64,000 bases of DNA from Oceanicola sp. 502str15 (lineage in GTDB: Bacteria > Pseudomonadota > Alphaproteobacteria > Rhodobacterales > Rhodobacteraceae): contig NZ_WYDQ01000001.1 of the NCBI RefSeq assembly GCF_024105635.1, positions 124,001 to 188,000 of the forward strand, given 5' to 3'. Numbering within the stretch: position 1 is the stretch's first letter; the number at the start of each line of letters is the position of its first letter. The notes beneath the pieces are model-generated. The model had not been told where the DNA came from, made no database searches, and saw only the letters and a list, made by a program, of their open reading frames with translations. The translations under genes and the position numbers were made by a program. Positions 17,338-26,125 of the stretch are shown here, in pieces.

Positions 17338-19289
17338 ACATCCAACTCCTCAACAAACCGCGCGTTCTCCTGAATATACTGAAACCGCAATTCAGGCTTC
17401 TTGCCCATCAGCCGTTCCACCAGATCGCCTGTCTCGCCCGGATCGTCCTCGTCGATGGTCACGCGGATCAGCTGGCGTGACTTCGGGTCCATCGTCGTCT
17501 CTTTCAGGTCCTTGGCGTCCATTTCGCCGAGGCCCTTGAAGCGGGACACGTCGATCTTGCCCTTTCCGCCGATGCCCTTTTCCATCCATTCGTCGCGCTC
17601 GGCCTCGTCGATGCAGTAGACGCGCTTGGCGCCCTGGGTCAGGCGGAACAGGGGGGGGCAGGCGAGGTAGAGGTGGCCGGTGTCGATCATCGGGCGCATC
17701 TGGGTGAAGAAGAAGGTCATCAGCAGGGAGGCGATGTGGGCGCCGTCGACGTCGGCGTCGGTCATGATGATGATCTTGTCGTAGCGCAGGTCGTCGATGT
17801 TGAACTTGGTGCCGAGGCCGACGCCGAGGGCTTGGGCGAGGTCGTTGATCTCGGCGTTGGTGGTGATCTTGGAGGAGGCGGCGCCGAGCACGTTGAGCAC
17901 CTTGCCGCGCAGGGGCAGGAGGGCCTGGGTCTTGCGGTCGCGGGCCATCTTGGCGGAGCCGCCCGCAGAATCGCCCTCGACGATGAACAGCTCGGTGCCG
18001 TCGCGGTTGGTGGCGGAGCAGTCGACCAGCTTGCCGGGGAGGCGGAGCTTTTTGGTGGCGGTCTTGCGGGCGGTTTCCTTTTCCTGCCGGCGGCGCAGGC
18101 GCTCCTCGGCGCGCAGCACGAGGAAATCGAGGATGGCGCCGGCGGATTTGGTGTTGGAGGCCAGCCAGTTGTCGAAGTGGTCGCGCACGGAGTTTTCGAC
18201 CATGCGCTGGGCTTCGGTGGTGGCGAGGCGGTCCTTGGTTTGGCCGACGAATTCGGGCTCGCGGATGAAGCAGGACACCAGCGCGCCCGCGCCTGTAATC
18301 AGGTCTTCGCGGGTGATGGTGGTGGCCTTCTTGTTGTTCACCAGCTCGCCGTAGGCCTTGATGCCCTTGAGGATCGCGGCCCAGAAGCCGGCCTCGTGGG
18401 TGCCGCCCTCGGGGGTGGGCACGGTGTTGCAGTAGGACTGGATGAAGCCGTCGCGCGAGGGGGTCCAGTTGATGGCCCATTCGACCTTGCCGGGCGCGTT
18501 GAACTTTTCGAACGACACGGTCCCGGCGAAGGGGGCCTCGGCGTAGGTGGAGCTGTCGCCGAGGGTTTCGGAGAGATAATCGGCCAGCCCGCCGGGAAAG
18601 TGGAACTTGGCCTCCATCGGGGTGTCGCCATCGGGGATGGCGGATTTCCAGCGGATCTCGACGCCCGAGAAGAGGTAGGCCTTGGAGCGGGCCATCTTGA
18701 ACAGGCGATGGGGCTTGAGCTTGAGGGAGCCGAAGATCTCGGGATCGGGGTGGAAGGTGACGGAGGTGCCGCGGCGGTTGGGGGCGGCGCCGATCTTTTC
18801 GAGCTTGCCCTGGGGGACGCCGCGGGAGAATTCCATGGCGTAGAGTTCGCGGTTCTGGGCGACTTCCACGCGCAGGTGGTCGGAGAGGGCGTTGACCACG
18901 GAGGAGCCGACGCCGTGGAGGCCGCCGGATGTTTCATAGCTGTCGCCCGAGAATTTGCCGCCCGCGTTCAAGGTACAGAAGATGATTTCGAGCGCGGTTT
19001 TCGACGGGTCTTTGGGGTGGGCGCCGATGGGGATGCCGCGGCCGTTGTCGACCACCGAGACATGGCCGTTCTCGTGCAGCTCGACCTCGATCCAGGTGGC
19101 GTGGCCTGCGACGGCCTCGTCCATCGAGTTGTCGATGATCTCGGCGACCATGTGGTGCAGCGCCCGGTCGTCCTTGCCGCCGATATACATGCCGGGGCGC
19201 AGGCGGACGTGCTCCATGTCTTCCAGCACCTGGATCGAGGAGGCGTCGTAGGTGGAAGTTTCCTGCGGGGAAAGGAGATCGTCGGCCAT
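17334..19289 (-). CDS. parE: DNA topoisomerase IV subunit B
   Basis: ATPase subunit of the chromosome decatenating enzyme. The 651 residues show a GHKL ATPase domain (LEDMEHVRLRPGMYIGGKDD; DNSMDEAVAG), a transducer region and the TOPRIM domain (EGDSAGGSAKMARDRKTQALLPLRGKVLNV; TDADVDGAHI). It is classified as ParE rather than GyrB by its short length and LRPGMYIG/PLRGKVLNV context. Its stop codon TAG is embedded in a REP palindrome. Confidence 0.95.
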   Translation of the reverse strand: MADDLLSPQETSTYDASSIQVLEDMEHVRLRPGMYIGGKDDRALHHMVAEIIDNSMDEAVAGHATWIEVELHENGHVSVVDNGRGIPIGAHPKDPSKTALEIIFCTLNAGGKFSGDSYETSGGLHGVGSSVVNALSDHLRVEVAQNRELYAMEFSRGVPQGKLEKIGAAPNRRGTSVTFHPDPEIFGSLKLKPHRLFKMARSKAYLFSGVEIRWKSAIPDGDTPMEAKFHFPGGLADYLSETLGDSSTYAEAPFAGTVSFEKFNAPGKVEWAINWTPSRDGFIQSYCNTVPTPEGGTHEAGFWAAILKGIKAYGELVNNKKATTITREDLITGAGALVSCFIREPEFVGQTKDRLATTEAQRMVENSVRDHFDNWLASNTKSAGAILDFLVLRAEERLRRRQEKETARKTATKKLRLPGKLVDCSATNRDGTELFIVEGDSAGGSAKMARDRKTQALLPLRGKVLNVLGAASSKITTNAEINDLAQALGVGLGTKFNIDDLRYDKIIIMTDADVDGAHIASLLMTFFFTQMRPMIDTGHLYLACPPLFRLTQGAKRVYCIDEAERDEWMEKGIGGKGKIDVSRFKGLGEMDAKDLKETTMDPKSRQLIRVTIDEDDPGETGDLVERLMGKKPELRFQYIQENARFVEELDV

Positions 19290-19394
19290 GTGCTGCTGCT
19301 CTTTATCGGCTTTTGGTTGGCCCGGAGTGTAACGGATGGGGGCGGTGGGGGGAAGCGGCGTTGGGGTGGTGCGGGACGGGGCCGCGCGGGGCGG

Positions 19395-19808
19395 TCAGGC
19401 CGTGGTGCAGGTGAGCAGCCAGCTGTTGGTGTAGAAGTTGGAGAGGACGGTGAGGGTGGCATTGAATGCGCCCTTGCGCTCGATCTGTGCCGCCGGGCGG
19501 GGCGGGAGGGCGAGGATGTCGAGGCTCTGGCGGTCGGTGCGCTGGGCGTAGGTGGTGAGCAGGTCGCGGCGGGTGACGGCATAGGTGGAGGTGCCGCCCT
19601 CGAAGTCGGGGGAGTGCATGGTGAGGGTGATGGTTTTGGGGGTGATGGTGAGGTTGTAGGTCTTGCGGTGGTTGGCTTCGATGAAGCGGGTGTCGTCGGT
19701 GGAGAAGGTGGTGAAGGCGTCGACGGTGCAGGCGTAGGTGTCGGAAAGGGCCGGGGTGGCGGCGAGGGCGAGGAGCGCGGGGAGGAGCCGGGTGAGGGGG
19801 GAGGTCAT
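19395..19808 (-). CDS. Exported hypothetical protein
   Basis: The 137-residue protein begins MTSPLTRLLPALLALAATPA with a signal peptide cleaved near residue 22. It has a small beta-rich mature part with two cysteines (YACTVDAF near the N-terminus, LLTCTTA at the end) that could form a disulphide. Start 19808 is chosen because it begins the signal peptide. It overlaps the doc stop by 4 bp. Periplasmic location inferred; function unknown. Confidence 0.68.
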   Translation of the reverse strand: MTSPLTRLLPALLALAATPALSDTYACTVDAFTTFSTDDTRFIEANHRKTYNLTITPKTITLTMHSPDFEGGTSTYAVTRRDLLTTYAQRTDRQSLDILALPPRPAAQIERKGAFNATLTVLSNFYTNSWLLTCTTA

Positions 19809-20185
19809 GGGCGGGATTTCTCGCGGAGCCAGCGGGCGAGGTCGATGTCGTCGAGTTTGCGTTGAGCGAGGGCGATGATCCTGTCGCCGGCTTCCTCGGT
19901 GGCGTGGGTGATGGTCACGCCATTGAGGCGGAGGCATACGAGCATCGCCCGGTAGGCGGTGCGCTTGTTGGCGTCGTTGAAGCAATGGCCGCAGGCGATG
20001 GCCTGGGCATAGGCGGCGGCGAGGTCGAAGACGTCCTCGATCATGCCGTAGTAGATGCGGTTATCGACACGGGCGAGCGCGCCTTCGAGGGATTTGTCGA
20101 GGGCGCGGCCCGGAAGCTCGCCGGGGTTGAGGACCCGGTCGTGGAGCGTTTCGACCTGCTCGGCCGACAGGAGGAGGTAGGTCAT
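19805..20185 (-). CDS. doc: Doc-type toxin of the Fic superfamily
   Basis: The 126-residue protein carries the Doc signature H67-CFNDANKRTAYRA. This is the Fic motif with the Doc-type loss of the second Gly (ANKR rather than GNGR), associated with phosphorylating rather than AMPylating activity on EF-Tu. It overlaps its antitoxin by four bases (ATGA), the classic coupled antitoxin-toxin layout. Toxic activity is inferred from the family. Confidence 0.92.
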   Translation of the reverse strand: MTYLLLSAEQVETLHDRVLNPGELPGRALDKSLEGALARVDNRIYYGMIEDVFDLAAAYAQAIACGHCFNDANKRTAYRAMLVCLRLNGVTITHATEEAGDRIIALAQRKLDDIDLARWLREKSRP

Positions 20186-20430
20186 TTATCCTTCAGGTAG
20201 TCGAGCACGGGCTGGGCCTGTTCGCGGGTCTCTTCGAAGGCGGCGTTCAGCTCCTCCATCGTCGCCACGCGCGGCTCCTCCTCGGGGGTGGCGGCCTCGG
20301 GGACGAGGTATCCGACGACGCGGGAGTTCTTCATGATGGCGACGGGCTTGCCGTTGGCGCGGTCGAGCACCTTCTGGGGCTCGCGCAGCTCGGTCATGGT
20401 GCAGCTCTGGCTGGCGAAGATGCGGTTCAT
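20182..20430 (-). CDS. phd: Phd/YefM-family antitoxin
   Basis: The 82-residue protein has an N-terminal Phd-type DNA-binding fold (MTELREPQKVLDRANGKPVAIMKNSRVVGYLV). An acidic, flexible C-terminus (about 50-82) should neutralise the Doc toxin. It would repress its own promoter. A second in-frame ATG (MTELREPQ) may be the true start. Confidence 0.9.
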   Translation of the reverse strand: MNRIFASQSCTMTELREPQKVLDRANGKPVAIMKNSRVVGYLVPEAATPEEEPRVATMEELNAAFEETREQAQPVLDYLKDK

Positions 20431-20588
20431 CGGGTGTGCTCCTGAATGTGCGGTAGAATATACATTCTGATGGGCATAATTTCAAGCGGAATGGGGCGCA
20501 GGCGTGCCACGGGTGGCGCGGGTCACAACTTGCCGAGGGCCTGCGCTCCTGCTTGAGGCGGGCGGGGGGCCGCTATAGGGTCGCGCCC

Positions 20589-21248
20589 ATGAGAAACTGG
20601 CTTGCAGCAATGGTGTTCGCGGTGCCCGGCATGGCCGGGGCGCATCCGCATGTTTTCGTCGAGACCGGCTTCGAGGTGATCTTCGACGAGGCCGGGCTGA
20701 TCGAGGCGGTGCGGGTGAGCTGGACCTACGACGAGCTGACCTCGCTCTACATCACCGAGGAGCGCGGGGTCGACAGCGACTTTGACGGCGAGGCCAGCGC
20801 GGCCGAGCTGGAGGAGTTGACGGGCTTCGACATGGACTGGCCGCAGGATTTCGAGGGCGACACCCATCTGACGGTGGACGGCGTGAAGGTGCCGCTCGGC
20901 CCGCCCGAGGAGATCGGCGCGGGGTTTGCGGGCGGCAAGGTGTCTTCGAGCCATCTGCGGCGGCTGGCCTCGCCGGTGGACCCGGAAAAGGTGGTGGTGC
21001 TCTCGCCCTATGACCCGACCTACTACTCGGCCTATGAGGTGGTCACGGAGACGGTGCTGACCGGCCGCGAGGCCTGCCGCGCCGAGCTTTGGGTGCCCGA
21101 TTACGATGCCGCCGCCGAGCAGTTGCAGGCCGCGCTCGACGAGCTTCAGGGCAGCGCGCAGGCGCAGGGGCTGGACGAGGCGGAGTTTCCGCCGGTGGGC
21201 GACATGTTTGCGCAGGAGGTTCGGGTGGCGTGCGACGCGCCCTCGTGA
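20589..21248 (+). CDS. DUF1007 family periplasmic protein
   Basis: The 219-residue protein has a short signal peptide (MRNWLAAMVFAVPGMAGA) followed by HPHVFVETGFEVIFDE, the diagnostic DUF1007 start with its potential metal-binding HPH. DUF1007 proteins are commonly encoded next to nickel/cobalt transporters, as here, and may act as periplasmic metal-handling partners. The end overlaps the transporter start by 19 bp. The ATG at 20589 starts the signal peptide. Confidence 0.88.
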   Translation: MRNWLAAMVFAVPGMAGAHPHVFVETGFEVIFDEAGLIEAVRVSWTYDELTSLYITEERGVDSDFDGEASAAELEELTGFDMDWPQDFEGDTHLTVDGVKVPLGPPEEIGAGFAGGKVSSSHLRRLASPVDPEKVVVLSPYDPTYYSAYEVVTETVLTGREACRAELWVPDYDAAAEQLQAALDELQGSAQAQGLDEAEFPPVGDMFAQEVRVACDAPS

Positions 21249-22186
21249 CGGCGGCGGTTCTGCTGGCGCTGGTGCTGGCGGGGCTCTGGGCGAGCGGCGC
21301 GGTGGAGGCACTGGGGCGCTGGGCGGCGGGCGCGCAGAGAGAATTTCAGGGCAGCATGGCCGGGGCGATCCGGGCGCTGAAGGCGGGCCAGCCGGCGGCG
21401 ATCTGGGGGCTGGTGGGCCTGAGCTTTGCCTATGGCGTTGTCCATGCCGCCGGGCCGGGGCATGGCAAGGTGCTGATCGGCGGTTACGGGCTGGGGCGGC
21501 GGGTGCCGTTGGTGAAGCTTTCGGCGGTGGCGCTGGCCTCCTCGCTGGCGCAGGCGGGCGCGGCGGTGGCGTTGGTTTACGGCGCGATTGCGCTGCTCGG
21601 CTGGGGCGGCGAGCGGGTGGAGGGGCTGACCGAGCGGGTGCTGGCCCCGGCGAGCTACGGGGCGATCCTGCTGATCGGGGCCTGGCTGGCGTGGCGCGGG
21701 CTGCGCGGGTTGATGCGCCGGGTGCGGGAGGATCGGGGGGATGAGGGGCAGGGTCATCATCACCACGAACATCACCACGACCACCATGACCATTCCCACA
21801 GCGGCGATGGCGCGGTGTGCGACACCTGCGGACATGCCCATGGGCCGACGCTGGCGCAGGTGGAAAGCGCGGGCAGCCTGCGCGACATCCTGCTGCTGAT
21901 CGGCGGCATTGCCATCCGGCCCTGCACCGGGGCGCTGTTCCTTCTGGTCATCACCTGGCGGCTCGATCTGGCCGCCGCCGGGGTGGCCGGGGCCTTTGCC
22001 ATGGGGCTGGGCACGGCGCTGGTGACCATCGCGGTGGCGATCATGGCAGTGACCCTGCGCGAGGGCACCTGGAGCGCGCTGGAAGGGCGGGGCGGGGCGC
22101 TGCGCATTGCCGGGCCGGTGCTGGAGCTGGCGGCGGGAGCGGTGGTGGTGCTGGTGGCCGGGCAGTTGCTGTTGCGCGCCTTGTGA
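21230..22186 (+). CDS. Nickel/cobalt transporter, RcnA/NicO family
   Basis: The 318-residue membrane protein has the NicO motifs GVVHAAGPGHGKVLIGGY and GGIAIRPCTGALFLLVI. A cytoplasmic or periplasmic loop starting at H176 holds about a dozen His residues (HHHHEHHHDHHDHSHSGDG) and a CDTCGHAHG motif, both suited to binding Ni or Co. It may import or export; family members do either. The GTG at 21230 is used, with AGGAGG ten bases upstream (21214-21219). GTG at 21245 is the alternative. Confidence 0.88.
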   Translation: MRRALVTAAVLLALVLAGLWASGAVEALGRWAAGAQREFQGSMAGAIRALKAGQPAAIWGLVGLSFAYGVVHAAGPGHGKVLIGGYGLGRRVPLVKLSAVALASSLAQAGAAVALVYGAIALLGWGGERVEGLTERVLAPASYGAILLIGAWLAWRGLRGLMRRVREDRGDEGQGHHHHEHHHDHHDHSHSGDGAVCDTCGHAHGPTLAQVESAGSLRDILLLIGGIAIRPCTGALFLLVITWRLDLAAAGVAGAFAMGLGTALVTIAVAIMAVTLREGTWSALEGRGGALRIAGPVLELAAGAVVVLVAGQLLLRAL

Positions 22187-22362
22187 ACGCAGCCGAGAAC
22201 GCCTAGATTTACTTTGCGGCACGGGCCCGGAAAGGCTCCGACTCCGACAAGTCCGCAACTCATCTAAGTCATCGCCCTGGTTCGAACAGGCAACCCTGAT
22301 TTTCCTGAGGATCGGCCCCGCCCGGCATGACGCCGGAGCGGCACTCCAACCGTGAGGACGAC

Positions 22363-22494
22363 ATGGGAAAAGGCAACAACAAGCGCGGCAACAAGGAAGT
22401 GAAGAAACCCAAGCAGGAGAAGCCGAAGGTGCTGGCCACGGCCAACTTCGGCGCGGCAAAGCCGATCTCGCTGGGCGAGAAGAAGGGCCGATAG
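22363..22494 (+). CDS. Small basic conserved protein (43 aa)
   Basis: The frame encodes MGKGNNKRGNKEVKKPKQEK and ends SLGEKKGR. It is strongly lysine-rich. Short proteins with the MGKGNNxRGNKExKKPK opening are widespread in alphaproteobacteria, although their role is unknown. GAGG lies five bases before the ATG. It is easily missed by length filters. Confidence 0.78.
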   Translation: MGKGNNKRGNKEVKKPKQEKPKVLATANFGAAKPISLGEKKGR

Positions 22495-22594
22495 GCCCGG
22501 GCGCGGGCGGGCCGGGGTGGCGCGCCCGCGCGATGCATGGTGCCGGGTCTTTCCGGCGGGACGGGGCCGCGCATTTGATCGGGCGCGGCAGGGC

Positions 22595-22616
22595 GTAGGG
22601 CGGGACTTGTCCCGCC
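22595..22616 (+). repeat. REP palindrome, type B
   Basis: GTAGGGCGGGAC, TT, GTCCCGCC in the 206 bp between the small basic protein and the MATE gene. It is the only type B copy in plus orientation in this window. Confidence 0.87.
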
Positions 22617-22700
22617 GCCCTGCCGAGCGGAGCGAGGCCACCGAAAGCCTGCTGACAGCACGGGTCTTGCCTCAGGCGATCCGAAGCCCTAGCAGGGGCC

Positions 22701-24086
22701 ATGGACCATCAGATGACATATGCGGGGCACGCGAAGGCGATTCTGCTCCTTGGGCTGCCGCTGGTCGGCGGGCATCTGGCGCAGATGGCGATTCAGATCA
22801 CCGACACGCTGATGATGGGGTGGTATTCGGTCCCCGGTCTGGCCGCGATGGTGCTGGCGGGCACCTTCTGGATCGTCGCCTTCATCTTCTCGATCGGGTT
22901 CAGCCAGGCGGTGCTGCCGCTGGTGGCCGAAGCCAGCGAGCGGGGCGAGGAGGGGGTGCGGCGGCTCAGGCGCGTTACCCGGATGGGCTTCTGGCTTTCG
23001 GCCTTCTCATGGGCGGCGTTTCAGCCTGCATTCTGGTACTCGGGGCCGATCCTCGTGGCGCTGGGGCAAGACCCGGAGCTGGCCGCGATGGCCGAGGGCT
23101 ACCTGCGGATTGCCGGGCTCGCGCTGCTGCCGGCGCTGCTGACCATGGTGATGAAAAGCTACCTCTCGGCGCTGGAGCGCACGACGGTGCTGCTGTGGAT
23201 CGCGATTTTGGCGGCGGTGGTGAATGTTTTCCTCAACTGGGTGCTGATCTTCGGCAAGCTGGGCGCGCCGGAACTCGGGCTGGTGGGCGCGGCATGGGCC
23301 TCGCTGACGGGCCACCTGCTTTCGGCCCTGCTGCTGGGGCTCTACGCGGTGCGGATCTTCCCTGAGCATGGCATCTTCCACCGTCTGTGGCGGGGCGATG
23401 GCGAGGCGCTGGCGCAGGTGGCCCGGCTCGGCTGGCCGATTGGGCTGACGCTGCTGGCGGAGGTTGGCCTCTTTGCCTTCTCCTCGCTGCTGATGGGCTG
23501 GATCGGGACCATCGCGCTGGCCGCCCATGGCATTGCCATCCAGATCGCCAGCGCGACCTTCATGGTGCATCTCGGCCTCTCCAACGCCGCCACGATCCGC
23601 GCCGGGAAGGCGCTGGGGCGCGCCGACGAGCCGGGGCTGCGGCGCGGGGCTGCGGTGTCGATCACGCTGTCGATCGGCTGGGCGCTGGCGACGATGGTGG
23701 CATACCTCGTCTTCCCGGCCTTCCTCGTCGGCCTCTTCGTGGATCCGGCGGAACCGGCGCGCGATGCAATTCTGGCAACGGGCGTGGGGCTGATGGCGAT
23801 GGCGGCGCTGTTCCAGCTTTTCGACGGGGCGCAGGTGACGGCGATGGGCCTGTTGCGCGGCGTGCAGGACATGCGGGTGCCGATGTGGATTGCCGCCGTG
23901 TCCTACTGGGGGGTGGGCGCGCCGCTGGCCTGGGCACTGGGCTTTCCGGCCGGCTGGGGCGGCATGGGCGTGTGGTTCGGCCTTGCGATGGGGCTGGCTG
24001 TGGCAGGCGTGCTGCTGCTCTGGCGGTTCTGGGGCCGCTCAGTGCGGATTGGCGCGGGCCAGGCGGGGGCCGCCGCGCTGGCCTGA
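22701..24086 (+). CDS. MATE family efflux transporter
   Basis: The 461-residue protein has twelve membrane helices in two six-helix repeats (LLLGLPLVGGHLAQMAIQITDTLMMGWYS in the first; LGWPIGLTLLAEVGLFAFSSLLMGWIG in the second), typical of NorM-like cation-coupled drug/metabolite exporters. Substrate unknown. It stands alone in plus orientation; the downstream DUF4123-like gene is 80 bp away. Confidence 0.93.
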   Translation: MDHQMTYAGHAKAILLLGLPLVGGHLAQMAIQITDTLMMGWYSVPGLAAMVLAGTFWIVAFIFSIGFSQAVLPLVAEASERGEEGVRRLRRVTRMGFWLSAFSWAAFQPAFWYSGPILVALGQDPELAAMAEGYLRIAGLALLPALLTMVMKSYLSALERTTVLLWIAILAAVVNVFLNWVLIFGKLGAPELGLVGAAWASLTGHLLSALLLGLYAVRIFPEHGIFHRLWRGDGEALAQVARLGWPIGLTLLAEVGLFAFSSLLMGWIGTIALAAHGIAIQIASATFMVHLGLSNAATIRAGKALGRADEPGLRRGAAVSITLSIGWALATMVAYLVFPAFLVGLFVDPAEPARDAILATGVGLMAMAALFQLFDGAQVTAMGLLRGVQDMRVPMWIAAVSYWGVGAPLAWALGFPAGWGGMGVWFGLAMGLAVAGVLLLWRFWGRSVRIGAGQAGAAALA

Positions 24087-24166
24087 GCCCCGCGATGGGC
24101 CGGCCCTCTTCCGCCCTTCGGAAAGCGGTGCTAGGCATGGGCGCAACCTGAAAGGGAGGCCCCGTG

Positions 24167-25087
24167 ATGAGTGACAGCGCACCGAAGGACCAGTTGGGCA
24201 GCCTGCTGCGCCGCCTGCCGGGGCAGATCTTTGCCGTGATCGACGGGGCGCATTTTGACGACCTGCCGGGCCGGATCCGCGATGTGGGCCTCGAGGCGCT
24301 GCCGCTCTTCACCGACGAGATCGACCTGCCGGCGCTGGGGCGGGGGCCGCATCTGGTGGCCTGTCCGAACCTCTTTGCGGTCGAGCAGGTCACCGATGTC
24401 TGCGCCGGGGTGCCTGCGGTGGTGTGGTGGGACTGGCCCGATCAGGGCGAGAAGACGGCGGGCAACATCTATGCCCACCTGCGCCGCCTGAACCTTGTGG
24501 AGATCCCGGCCAACCGGGCCGAGCCGATCGTGGGCCGCCGGCAGGTGGGCGCGGTCGACCGGGGCGCGGGCTGGGAGACGGTGCTGTTTCGCCATGGCGA
24601 CCCCAACGTGATGTCGCTGCTCATTCCGGTGCTCGACGAGGAGCAGCGGGGCCAGCTCTTTGGCGCGGCGCTCTCGGTGGCGATGCAGCCGCCGGGCCGC
24701 GAGGTGACCCACACCGCCAACCCCAGCCACAACGCCCCGCCGGGCTTCGGCCGCCTGCGGCTGCGGAGCGCGCAATACGACGAGCTGGCCGGGCAGCACG
24801 GCCGGGGCCTGCGCCGTCGCGCGGTGCTGGAGCTGAGCGATGCCATGCCGGGGCGCACCGCCGAGGAGCGCGAGGCGCGGGTGGCGGCGGCCTATGACCG
24901 GGCCGAGAGCTTTGGCTGCATGACGCTGGACCAGATCTGGGAGTTCATCCACCTCGACAGCCGCTGGGGTGCGAAGTTCGAGCTGGCCAAGGGCCACGAG
25001 AAGGTGCTGGAGGCGCTGAAGATGCCCGATGCCAGTGCCGAGGAACGGCTGTGGCGGGCGGAGATGGAGTTGGGCTTCGCCAAGTAG
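24167..25087 (+). CDS. DUF4123-like protein
   Basis: The 306-residue soluble protein opens with LLRRLPGQIFAVIDGAHFDDLPGRI. It continues with a fold resembling DUF4123, the adaptor/chaperone family that loads effectors on type VI secretion VgrG spikes. The C-terminal part (about 240-306) is helical and has a repeated DUF4123-like organisation (LDQIWEFIHLDSRWGAKFE). ATG at 24167 has GGAGG seven bases upstream. No VgrG, PAAR or effector gene is next to it. The assignment is moderate and rests on pattern memory. Confidence 0.6.
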   Translation: MSDSAPKDQLGSLLRRLPGQIFAVIDGAHFDDLPGRIRDVGLEALPLFTDEIDLPALGRGPHLVACPNLFAVEQVTDVCAGVPAVVWWDWPDQGEKTAGNIYAHLRRLNLVEIPANRAEPIVGRRQVGAVDRGAGWETVLFRHGDPNVMSLLIPVLDEEQRGQLFGAALSVAMQPPGREVTHTANPSHNAPPGFGRLRLRSAQYDELAGQHGRGLRRRAVLELSDAMPGRTAEEREARVAAAYDRAESFGCMTLDQIWEFIHLDSRWGAKFELAKGHEKVLEALKMPDASAEERLWRAEMELGFAK

Positions 25088-25218
25088 GGCGCGGCGCCGG
25101 CCTCGCGGGGCGGGGGGGCGCGTGCCGGGCAAGGCCTGGCCGCAGCGGCCCCGCAAGGGGCAGATCGGGCGGCAGGCTTACGACCGCCGCCCGGAAAATC
25201 CACAAGGGTAAACGGCGC

Positions 25219-25374
25219 TCAGGAGAGCAGCTCGTCTTCGGTGATGACATCATCGGTGGGCAGCACCTCGACGCCGTTCTGGTCGAGCACGGGCTCGGGC
25301 TCGGCTTCGGGCGCGGGCTGCACGCAGGCGGCGAGGGCCAGGACGAGCAGGAGAGGCAGGGTTTTGCGGATCAT
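25219..25374 (-). CDS. Small lipoprotein
   Basis: The 51-residue protein is a lipoprotein (MIRKTLPLLLVLALAAC, lipobox LAAC, Cys 17) with a short acidic proline-rich tail ending DVITEDELLS. It is similar in design to the other small lipoproteins of this window. Function unknown. Confidence 0.75.
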   Translation of the reverse strand: MIRKTLPLLLVLALAACVQPAPEAEPEPVLDQNGVEVLPTDDVITEDELLS

Positions 25375-25489
25375 GGATGTCCCTTTCAAAGTGATTAACG
25401 ATGCATGGCGGCAGATTGGCAGGAAAGCCGGGGGCAGGCAACAGGCCGTGCCCGCTGCTGCATCGGTGAAATGCGGCGCGGTTTCCGGC

Positions 25490-25579
25490 TCAGCCCGGGG
25501 GGAGGCGGGTGACGGGTTTGAGAAAGTTCGTCGAGAACAGCAGCATGATGGCATTTGCCACCGCGCAGACGATGAACAC
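25490..25579 (-). CDS. Possible short single-helix membrane peptide
   Basis: A 29-residue frame (GTG start 25579) reads FIVCAVANAIMLLFSTNFLK followed by PVTRLPPG. The same frame stays open upstream (GSKRRGSFKQQS) without a good start codon. The basic stretch, helix and short tail look protein-like, and the surrounding 263 bp hold no other gene. It could be real, truncated or fortuitous. Confidence 0.3.
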   Translation of the reverse strand: MFIVCAVANAIMLLFSTNFLKPVTRLPPG

Positions 25580-25637
25580 GAAACTCTGCTGCTTGAACGA
25601 GCCGCGTCGCTTTGAGCCGAAGAGGCAGCCGCCCCCC

Positions 25638-26051
25638 TCAGCCGCCTTCCTTGGCGCGGATCAGGCGGTCGGCCTTTTTGCGCACGAGCACCGAGCGGAG
25701 GTCGTGCATGGCGAGGAGGAGGGCGTCGGTCACTTCTTCGAGCTGGTCGTCCTCGGCCTTGGACTGGACCCATTGGGTGGTGATGTTGAGGTAGTCGACC
25801 GCGCGGTGGATGTCGTCGATGTCGCGGCGGGCGAGGAGGGCGGTGCGCTCGGTCATCCATTCGGTGATGGCGGCGATGTCGGCCTCGGTGAGCTGGCGGT
25901 CGCCGTGGGGTTTGACCTCGCCGTTCTTGATGTTGATGACCGCGATCTGGTCCATCTCGATGCGGCGCTGGCGGTTTTCGGTATCGACCCGAAAGGCCAT
26001 GGCGCCGTTTTCCCGCACCCTGAAGTAATAGTCCGGCAAGTCGCCTGCCAT
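25638..26051 (-). CDS. Conserved hypothetical protein, small soluble
   Basis: The 137-residue protein (MAGDLPDYYFRVRENGAMAF) has a compact N-terminal beta region (about 1-50), then a helical, highly charged C-terminus ending RKKADRLIRAKEGG. No membrane segment or catalytic motif. Function unknown. Confidence 0.8.
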   Translation of the reverse strand: MAGDLPDYYFRVRENGAMAFRVDTENRQRRIEMDQIAVINIKNGEVKPHGDRQLTEADIAAITEWMTERTALLARRDIDDIHRAVDYLNITTQWVQSKAEDDQLEEVTDALLLAMHDLRSVLVRKKADRLIRAKEGG

Positions 26052-26125
26052 CGGCCTCTTTCCCCGCTTGTTTGCAGATGGATAGCAGGCGGCGCGGCGC
26101 GGCGCCAGATGGCGGGCGGGTGTGG

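Noticed and set aside
17673..19865. 730-residue Gly/Val-rich frame opposite parE
   Set aside because: Antisense of parE; low-complexity composition.
25080..25110. GTAGGGC at the stop codon of the DUF4123-like gene as another REP
   Set aside because: The following sequence (GCGGCGCCGG) does not form the type A or type B palindrome; probably coincidence in GC-rich DNA.
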